A DNA stretch of 18,249 nucleotides, taken from the NCBI GenBank assembly GCA_036397635.1, contig DASWIP010000112.1, forward strand, positions 1-18,249, written 5' to 3'. Of this stretch, positions 13,006 through 18,249 are shown one piece after another (position 1 is the stretch's first letter; each line of letters opens with the position of its first letter). A program made the position numbers and the translations under genes. The DNA comes from DASWIP01 sp036397635. Its GTDB lineage: Bacteria; Actinomycetota; AC-67. Below the pieces are notes generated by a model that did not search any database, had not been told where the DNA came from, and saw only the letters and a program-made list of their open reading frames with translations.

Positions 13006-15273
13006 ATGAGCATCATCAAGCGCCTCCTGCTCGGGCGCCCCCTCGCCAGCGAGGAGGCGCAGCATCAGCTTCTCCCCAAGATCCTGGCCTTGCCGGTTTT
13101 CGCATCGGACGCGCTTTCCTCGGTCGCATACGCAACGGAGGAGATCCTCCTCGTACTGATCTTGGCGGGGACCGCATCGCTCTCGGCCTCACAGCCCATC
13201 GCGTTGGCCGTGGTCGTCCTGATGTTCATCGTGGTGAGCTCGTACCGCCAGACCGTGAGAGCGTACCCTCGCGGAGGCGGCGGGTACCTGGTCACGCGGG
13301 AGAACATCGGCACGATCCCCAGCCTGGCCGCAGCGGGCGCGCTGCTCGCGGCGTACGTCCTGACCGTCGCGGTCAGCATGTCGGCCGGCTCGCTCGCGGT
13401 GGTGTCCTTCATCCCGAGCCTGCTTCCCCACAAGGTGACGATCGCCTTGGTCTTCCTCGCCGTCATCACGGTCATGAACCTGCGGGGCGCGAAGGAGTCC
13501 GGGGCCCTGTTCGCCGGCCCCACGTACGCGTTCGTGCTCTCGATCATGGTCATGATCGCCGTCGGCATCTTCCGCTGCGCCACCTCGTCCTGCCCCGCGG
13601 CCGTACTGCCGGAGGAGGTGCAGCACGTGGGGATGCAGACGCTCACGCTCTTCCTGTTCCTGCGAGCCTTCGCATCGGGCGCAACCGCGCTGACGGGCGT
13701 TGAGGCGATCGCCGACGGCGTCCAAGCGTTCCGCGGCCGACGCCCGATCGAGCAAGCTCACAATGCAGCGGCGACCTTGGCTGCGCTGCTGGTCATCTCC
13801 TCGACGATGTTCGTCGGCATCACGTTCCTCGCCAACCGCATGGGGGCGCTCCCGAGCGAGGAGAAGACGGTCGTCGCGCAGATCGCCGACGGTGCCTTCG
13901 GGGGCGGCGCCGGCTTCTTCATCGTGCAGATCGCGACCGCGCTGATCCTGATCCTGGCCGCGAACACCGCGTATCAGGACTTCCCCAGGCTCTCATCGAT
14001 CCTGGCGAAGGACCGCTTCATGCCGCGGCAATTCATCAACCGCGGCGACAAGCTCGTGTTCTCGAATGGGATCCTCGTCCTCACCGCGCTCTCGGCCGCG
14101 CTGATCGTCGTCTACGGCGCGGCGGTCTCGCGCCTGATCGCGCTGTACCTGGTCGGGGTCTTCACGACCTTCACGCTCGCCCAATCCGGGATGGTCATGC
14201 GCTGGCGCCGTCTCCGCGAGCCGGCCACGTGGCGACGGCGCGCGGCCTTCAACGGCATCGGCGCGTTCACAACGGGGGTCGTCCTGCTCGTCGTCGTCAC
14301 TACGCGGTGGTCGCAGGGCACATGGATCATGCTGATCGCCATCCCATTGATCGTCCTGTGGCTGCTCTCCGTGAACCGGCATTACCGGTCGGTCGCGATG
14401 CAGCTTCGCAAGCCGGAGTATCGACCTTTCCGCGCGATCGGAACCCGCGTGCTCGTGCTGGTACCGCGCGTCGAGGAGGCCACGATGCGGGCGCTCGGGT
14501 ACGCGCGCGCGCTCAGACCGCTGGAGGTGCAAGCCGTGCACGTCGGCGGAGGAGACGACGCCCAACTGATCCGGAAAGCGTGGGAGGAGCGGAGGCTCAG
14601 CGTTCCTCTCGAGATCCTGGAAGGAAGTCCCGATTCGCTCATCGAACCGATCCGACGGAAGATCAGGTCGATGACCTCCCCGCAAGACGAGTTCGTCACC
14701 GTGGTCGTCCCCGAGGTTCTCTCCCGCTCCCGGCTACAGCACCTGGTCGACCGGCGACGCACCCAGATACTCAAGGCGGCGCTGCTGTTCGAGCGACGGG
14801 TCGCCGTCACGGATATCCCGACTCCGGCGGAGGAGAACATCGCGTCACCGCGCGGGATGATCGCCCCGGCCCGGACGGTGGCGGTCGTGCTCGTGTCGGC
14901 GGTGCACAACGCCACGCTGCAAGCGCTTGAATACGCGCGCGCCCTATCGCCGACCGACCTGCGCGCCGTGGTCTTCAACGTCGAACCGGAGGAAACCGCC
15001 CGTGTGATCCAGGAGTGGAGCGAGACCGATGTCGATGTGCCGCTGGAAGCCGAAGACTCGCCGTTCCGGGAGGTCGGCCGCCCCCTGCTCCGCTACGTGC
15101 GGAAGCTGCGCCAGCAACACCCCGACAGCGTCGTCTCGGTGATCATCCCCGAGTTCGTGGTCCGGAAATGGTGGCATCAGTTCCTGCACAACCAAACGGC
15201 GCTGAGCATCAAGGCCGCCCTGCTGTTCGAGCCGGGCGTGGTCGTCACCAGCATCCCGTTCCACCTCGAGTAG
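13006..15273 (+). CDS. KimA-like APC-superfamily permease with two tandem C-terminal domains
   Basis: A 755-residue transporter. The N-terminus MSIIKRLLLGRPL, then LPVFASDALSSVAYATEEIL (29-48), YRQTVRAYPRGGGGYLV (80-96) and LTVAVSMSAG (119-128), match the KimA/YdaO-type potassium importers of the KUP/APC superfamily. D35 and Y42 align by eye with the potassium-coordinating D36 and Y43 of Bacillus KimA. About 12 membrane helices extend to 455. Two cytoplasmic domains of about 130 residues follow (about 478-606 and 622-755). They share the patterns RALGYARAL/QALEYARAL and KAALLFE, so one arose by duplication; Bacillus KimA has one such domain. It is followed 47 bp later by two trkA genes. Potassium is the likely substrate, but amino acids cannot be excluded. 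The homologous actinobacterial gene is usually labelled simply APC permease. Confidence 0.9.
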   Translation: MSIIKRLLLGRPLASEEAQHQLLPKILALPVFASDALSSVAYATEEILLVLILAGTASLSASQPIALAVVVLMFIVVSSYRQTVRAYPRGGGGYLVTRENIGTIPSLAAAGALLAAYVLTVAVSMSAGSLAVVSFIPSLLPHKVTIALVFLAVITVMNLRGAKESGALFAGPTYAFVLSIMVMIAVGIFRCATSSCPAAVLPEEVQHVGMQTLTLFLFLRAFASGATALTGVEAIADGVQAFRGRRPIEQAHNAAATLAALLVISSTMFVGITFLANRMGALPSEEKTVVAQIADGAFGGGAGFFIVQIATALILILAANTAYQDFPRLSSILAKDRFMPRQFINRGDKLVFSNGILVLTALSAALIVVYGAAVSRLIALYLVGVFTTFTLAQSGMVMRWRRLREPATWRRRAAFNGIGAFTTGVVLLVVVTTRWSQGTWIMLIAIPLIVLWLLSVNRHYRSVAMQLRKPEYRPFRAIGTRVLVLVPRVEEATMRALGYARALRPLEVQAVHVGGGDDAQLIRKAWEERRLSVPLEILEGSPDSLIEPIRRKIRSMTSPQDEFVTVVVPEVLSRSRLQHLVDRRRTQILKAALLFERRVAVTDIPTPAEENIASPRGMIAPARTVAVVLVSAVHNATLQALEYARALSPTDLRAVVFNVEPEETARVIQEWSETDVDVPLEAEDSPFREVGRPLLRYVRKLRQQHPDSVVSVIIPEFVVRKWWHQFLHNQTALSIKAALLFEPGVVVTSIPFHLE

Positions 15274-15307
15274 GGCGGCCCCGGTTTGCCGGCATCCCGG
15301 CGAGCGG

Positions 15308-15313
15308 TAGCAT
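15308..15313 (+). promoter_or_regulatory. -10 element for leaderless trkA operon
   Basis: TAGCAT ends 7 nt before the ATG at 15321, with no ribosome site present. A small GCCGG/CCGGC hairpin (15288-15301) lies just upstream in the same 47-bp gap. The two trkA genes can therefore be expressed independently of the permease. Confidence 0.5.
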
Positions 15314-15320
15314 CGTCGCT

Positions 15321-15977
15321 ATGCACGTCGTCATAGCAGGATGCGGCCGCGTGGGGAGCCAGCTCACGGTGACCCTGGCCCGTCAGGGGCACACCGTCTC
15401 GGTCATCGACAAGAACGCGCGTGCGTTCGAGCGCCTGCCTCCCGGATTCGAAGGGCAGACCCTGGTCGGGATGGTCTTCGACCGCGAGACGATGGAGGAA
15501 GCAGGCATCCAGGGAGCCGGCGCCTTCATCGCGGTCACGAATGGCGACAACTCCAACATCGTCTCCGCTCGGATCGCGCGCGAGCACTACGGCATCGAGC
15601 GCGTGGTCGCGCGCATCTATGATCCCCGCCGCGCCGAGATCTACCAGCGCCTCGGCATCAAAACGGTTGCCACCGTCCGCTGGGCGGCCGCCGAGATCCA
15701 CGACATCCTGTTCCACGGCGTCGAGCACGCCGAGCTGGCGCTGGGCAACGGCGACGTCGTGATGCTGCGCATCGAGATCGGCGCCAACCTCGCCGGCCAG
15801 CGGGTCTCCAGCGTGGAGGAGCCCGAGAAGGCACTGGTCGCGGCAGTCGACAGGATGGGGACCCCCGTGATCCCGACCCCGAAGTCGACCTTCCAGAAGG
15901 ACGACATCGCACACATCGTCGTCGCGCGCGATGCGATCGGGTGGTTGCGCGAGCGGCTCCAAGAGGAGGGGCACTAG
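15321..15977 (+). CDS. trkA: TrkA-family potassium uptake regulator (RCK), first copy
   Basis: A 218-residue cytoplasmic gating subunit. The Rossmann motif GCGRVG at 7-12 and the acidic residue D30 at the end of the second strand indicate NAD(H) or nucleotide binding (TrkA_N). FIAVTNGDNSNIVSARIAR (69-87) is the typical central segment. The TrkA_C domain covers about 140-215 (EIGANLAGQRVSS..., ending DDIAHIVVARDAIGWL); this domain binds c-di-AMP in some relatives. It pairs with the next gene, whose ATG directly follows its stop codon. No TrkH/KtrB channel gene is nearby, as with the CeoB/CeoC pair of Mycobacterium. The partner could be a distant channel, or possibly the adjacent permease. Confidence 0.95.
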   Translation: MHVVIAGCGRVGSQLTVTLARQGHTVSVIDKNARAFERLPPGFEGQTLVGMVFDRETMEEAGIQGAGAFIAVTNGDNSNIVSARIAREHYGIERVVARIYDPRRAEIYQRLGIKTVATVRWAAAEIHDILFHGVEHAELALGNGDVVMLRIEIGANLAGQRVSSVEEPEKALVAAVDRMGTPVIPTPKSTFQKDDIAHIVVARDAIGWLRERLQEEGH

Positions 15978-16643
15978 ATGCGGGTCGTCGTCGCAGGTGC
16001 GGGCAACGTCGGCACGTTCCTGGCGCGGGACCTGACGGACCGGCGGCACCAGGTCGTGCTGATCGAGCAGGAAGCAACCGTCGTCGCCGGCCTGAAGGCC
16101 GACGTGCCTGCCGCGACGATCATCCACGGTGATGCCTGCGAGCCGTGGGTGCTCGAGAAGGCTGAGCTGGCGCGCGCGGAGGTGATGGTCTCGGCGACCG
16201 GCGACGATGAGGACAACCTGGTTATCTCGCTGCTCGCCAAGCAGGAGTTCGCCGTGCCACGCGTGGTTGCGCGGGTCAATCACCCCAAGAACGAATGGAT
16301 GTTCACCGAGTCGTGGGGCGTCGACGTGGCGATGAGCCCGCCGCACATCCTGGCCGCCCTGGTCGAGGAAGCGGTGACCGTCGGAGACATCGTGAAGCTG
16401 TTCCGTCTAGAGAAGGGCCGCGTCGGCTTGATCGAGCTGACCCTGCCGCCGGAGGCCGCGGAGGGCAAGCATGTGTACGACCTGCGCCTGCCCCACGACT
16501 GCACCCTGGTGGCGATCGTCCGCGACGGTCACGTGATCATCCCCGAGCCCGAGACGCCCCTGGTACCCGGCGACGAGGTGCTCGCGATCGCTGCGACGGA
16601 GGCGGAGGATGAGTTCCGTCGTTCGGTCCTGGGTCAGACCTAG
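15978..16643 (+). CDS. trkA: TrkA-family potassium uptake regulator (RCK), second copy
   Basis: A 221-residue paralogue of the preceding protein with the same architecture. The Rossmann motif is GAGNVG at 7-12 with E30 ending the second strand, ATGDDEDNLVISLLAK (73-88) is the central segment, and TrkA_C spans about 145-207 with PPEAAEGKHVYDLRLP and the terminal GDEVLAIA. E30 here versus D30 in the first copy shows the pair has diverged, suggesting a heteromeric RCK ring or separate nucleotide preference. GAGGAGG 8 nt before the ATG lies inside the end of the first gene, so translation is coupled. It ends 9 bp from the convergent OB-fold gene. Confidence 0.95.
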   Translation: MRVVVAGAGNVGTFLARDLTDRRHQVVLIEQEATVVAGLKADVPAATIIHGDACEPWVLEKAELARAEVMVSATGDDEDNLVISLLAKQEFAVPRVVARVNHPKNEWMFTESWGVDVAMSPPHILAALVEEAVTVGDIVKLFRLEKGRVGLIELTLPPEAAEGKHVYDLRLPHDCTLVAIVRDGHVIIPEPETPLVPGDEVLAIAATEAEDEFRRSVLGQT

Positions 16644-16652
16644 AGCCGGGCC

Positions 16653-17018
16653 TCAAGCGGGCGCGGTCGGGGGCGCGAACTCGAAGCTCGGGTTCATCAT
16701 CTGCATGCGGCCCGAGCCGCCACCCACGCGGCCTTCCAGGATCAGCCGCGAGCCGAGCGAGAGCCCTGGGATCGCGCGCCGCCCGAGCCACACCGCTACG
16801 ACCGTCCCCGTGCCGTCGTCCACCGTGGCCTCGAACGCCGGGACGCCCTCGCGGGGCCGCACGCGGACATTCTCCACGACGCCGGCGACCCGCGCGACGC
16901 TCCGGGGCTCGACCGCAGCGATCGGTGTCGCCCCTTCGACCGAGGACGCCCACGCGCGGATGGAATCAGCGCGCAGGTCCGACTGGTCCTGCGAGAGGCG
17001 CTTGAAGAACCGTTTCAT
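16653..17018 (-). CDS. OB-fold nucleic-acid-binding-like protein
   Basis: A 121-residue protein. After a basic helical N-terminus (MKRFFKRLSQDQSDLRAD) and a linker comes a compact OB-type barrel at about 38-112: PRSVARVAGVVENVRVRP, AFEATVDDGTGTVVAVWLGR, GLSLGSRLILEGRVG and MQMMNPSFEF. The DDGTG turn followed by VVAVWLGR is characteristic of the small actinobacterial OB proteins found beside trkA pairs (Rv2694c-like in Mycobacterium, from memory). Nucleic acid binding is presumed but unproven. In those genomes a DUF3159 membrane gene usually lies between trkA and this gene; here it is absent. TAGCAT lies 9 nt before the ATG and there is no ribosome site. Confidence 0.88.
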   Translation of the reverse strand: MKRFFKRLSQDQSDLRADSIRAWASSVEGATPIAAVEPRSVARVAGVVENVRVRPREGVPAFEATVDDGTGTVVAVWLGRRAIPGLSLGSRLILEGRVGGGSGRMQMMNPSFEFAPPTAPA

Positions 17019-17027
17019 GGGTGCCCG

Positions 17028-17033
17028 ATGCTA
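17028..17033 (-). promoter_or_regulatory. -10 candidate for the OB-fold gene
   Basis: Minus-strand TAGCAT ends 9 nt before the ATG at 17018, the same hexamer as in front of trkA. The rest of the 116-bp divergent gap contains TAATCT at 17116-17121, 13 nt before the next plus-strand gene, which could be that gene's -10 box. Confidence 0.4.
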
Positions 17034-17134
17034 TCGGAACAAGGTGGCAGCGTCCTACACGTCGCGGCCGGCACCGTCCATCGGGGACCTCGTTGCACGA
17101 GGCAGGGCCCATCGGTAATCTCCCGGCGGTCTAG

Positions 17135-17809
17135 ATGCGTGAACCCACGTTCTCCCGATCCCGACGCCGCGCGCGCCAGCGTCGGCTGCTGCGCACGCTC
17201 GGCAGCCTGGTCGTCCTGATCGCGATCACCGCGGTGGCCGTCAGCCTGCTCGGGGGAGAGGAAGCCCCGGAGGAGGAGCCGCCGACGCCCAAGGTGGCCT
17301 TCGCGGGGGCGTTCACGGGGTACGGCGAGAAGGGGCCGTCGAAGGAGCGGGTGGATGCCGAGGGGGCGGCGATCGTCGCGCTGCTCGACCAGTGGTACCA
17401 GACCGCGTTCGTCGAGGTCGAGGGGTTCGGCGACGGGACCTTCCCCCAGGTCGCCGCGCTGTTCGCCGAGAGTGCGCGCGCCTCGTTCACCGAGGACGTG
17501 GCCGCGTTGACCATCGGGCCTGCCGCGCTCGAGGTCTCGCGCGTCGAGCCGGAGGATGCGACCGCCACGATCTCGATCTATTTCGAGGACGGCGTCGATC
17601 CCACCTACGCGACCGCCCAGGTCGCGTTCGCCGCGACCGCAGCCATGAAAGACGAGGCGGCGTTCCCCCTGAGCATCGCGCAGGAGGTCACCCTGTTCCT
17701 CGAGCACACCGGCGAGGGCTGGCTGGTCGGCACCTGGTACGACGTGACCCAGCGCCAGGACTCGATCGTAGCCACGGCCTCGCCGAGTCCTACGGGAGGG
17801 GCCTCGTGA
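17135..17809 (+). CDS. Membrane-anchored extracytoplasmic protein, NTF2-like
   Basis: A 224-residue protein with a very basic N-terminus (SRSRRRARQRRLLR), one transmembrane helix at about 21-40 and an acidic proline-rich linker (GEEAPEEEPPTP). The extracytoplasmic domain covers about 75-210. Helices AAIVALLDQWYQTAFVE and VAALFAESARASF are followed by strands EVSRVEPEDATATISIYF, ATAQVAFAATAAMK, IAQEVTLFLEHTGEGWLVGTWYDV. This helix-then-sheet order is typical of NTF2-like or Mce-associated domains, with no catalytic motif. It ends in a low-complexity SPSPTGGAS tail. Its stop overlaps the GTG of the LCP gene (GTGA), so the two are translationally coupled and may act together at the cell wall. 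The family assignment is by fold pattern only. Confidence 0.8.
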   Translation: MREPTFSRSRRRARQRRLLRTLGSLVVLIAITAVAVSLLGGEEAPEEEPPTPKVAFAGAFTGYGEKGPSKERVDAEGAAIVALLDQWYQTAFVEVEGFGDGTFPQVAALFAESARASFTEDVAALTIGPAALEVSRVEPEDATATISIYFEDGVDPTYATAQVAFAATAAMKDEAAFPLSIAQEVTLFLEHTGEGWLVGTWYDVTQRQDSIVATASPSPTGGAS

Positions 17810-18249
17810 GCGCGCGCCGGAGGCTGATGCTGTTCCCGGTCGGCGGGCTGATCGGCGCCTTGCTCTGGACAACCATGGGCTCGTTTTCGAGCGCGTCCGG
17901 CCAGGAGGCGCCCATCGTGATCGAGCGCGTCACCGAGGGAGATCTGCGGCCGAGCTTCGACCAGCCGATCTTCATCCTGGTGTTCGGCGGCGACGCGCGC
18001 ACGGGCAACCCCGAGCAAGTGCGAACGGACTCGGTTCATATCGTCGGCATCAACCCCGAGCAGAGGAAGGCGACCGTGGTTGGTATCCCACGCGACGCCT
18101 ACGTCGACATCCCCGGACACCGGCAGGACAAGATCGCGCATGCGCAGTACTTCACCGGCCACGACGGCGCGGTGGCCACCGTCGAGCGGCTGTCGGGGTG
18201 CGACTTCCAGTACCGGATGCTCACGAGCTTCCAGGGGTTCGCAGGGATC
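17806..18249 (+). CDS. LytR-CpsA-Psr (LCP) family protein, 3' part beyond window
   Basis: The first 148 codons are present. LCP enzymes transfer glycopolymers (teichoic acids, arabinogalactan, capsules) from a lipid carrier to peptidoglycan outside the membrane. The GTG start at 17806 overlaps the previous stop. A short basic end and a signal-anchor helix (about 6-28) precede the LCP core: FILVFGGDAR (56-65), VRTDSVHIVGI (72-82, standing for the usual R-DT motif), VVGIPRDAYVDIPG (91-104, the conserved PRD) and QDKIAHAQYFTGHDGAVATVE (107-127). The last is a diverged form of the K-N-AY--GG signature, lacking the asparagine and the double glycine. Those changes could mean an altered substrate site. 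The end of the gene is missing. Confidence 0.9.
   Translation, partial: MSARRRLMLFPVGGLIGALLWTTMGSFSSASGQEAPIVIERVTEGDLRPSFDQPIFILVFGGDARTGNPEQVRTDSVHIVGINPEQRKATVVGIPRDAYVDIPGHRQDKIAHAQYFTGHDGAVATVERLSGCDFQYRMLTSFQGFAGI

Noticed and set aside
1..18249. Mobile elements, prophage, CRISPR, toxin-antitoxin or defence genes
   Set aside because: No transposase, integrase, direct-repeat array, terminal inverted repeats or defence-type domains were found; the tRNA gene shows no flanking integrase or duplicated tRNA end.

Overview
The window is a GC-rich (by eye about two thirds G+C), densely packed chromosomal segment from an actinomycetote. The main grounds are a WhiB-type iron-sulfur protein (5073-5342), an MFS transporter/thymidylate kinase fusion, the order zincin-2 metalloprotease / tilS / hpt / ftsH, and a KimA-like permease / TrkA / TrkA / OB-fold cluster resembling Mycobacterium and Streptomyces. 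I cannot fix the class. There is no insertion sequence, prophage, CRISPR array, toxin-antitoxin pair or obvious defence locus; this is largely conserved housekeeping DNA.

Left part (1-4872, all minus strand): a small secreted or membrane protein, a zincin-2 metalloprotease, tilS, hpt, an 88-residue protein with an internal duplication, and ftsH, whose 3' end lies outside the window. Starts and stops abut or overlap (ATGA at 3492-3495; 2 nt between tilS and hpt), so this looks like one transcription unit with extra internal promoters. Next come whiB (plus), a hairpin terminator and tRNA-Thr(CGU) (minus).

Middle (5509-12884): a minus-strand operon MFS-tmk / holB / cyclic-nucleotide-binding protein, covering dTTP supply, clamp loading and a possible small-ligand sensor. 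Divergent from it across 40 bp is a DedA membrane protein, whose 3' end overlaps a convergent 584-residue membrane protein with an alkaline-phosphatase-like outer domain. A stand-alone F420-0:glutamate-ligase-like protein diverges from that gene and converges on an HD-domain protein.

Right part (13006-18249): a potassium-uptake-like locus (KimA-type permease with two tandem C-terminal domains, then two TrkA proteins), a convergent OB-fold protein, then a membrane-anchored NTF2-like protein translationally coupled to an LCP (LytR-CpsA-Psr) protein cut by the window edge.

A recurring regulatory theme is that many first genes lack a Shine-Dalgarno sequence and instead have a TANNNT -10 element 6-9 nt before the start codon (leaderless transcription). 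Genes inside operons, and a few others, carry strong GGAGG-type sites. The most interesting items are the tandem-domain KimA, the duplicated AbrB/DUF1905-like protein beside ftsH, the CofE-like protein lacking recognisable CofE motifs, and the nucleotide-sensor-like protein in the holB operon. None amounts to a convincingly new system from sequence alone.
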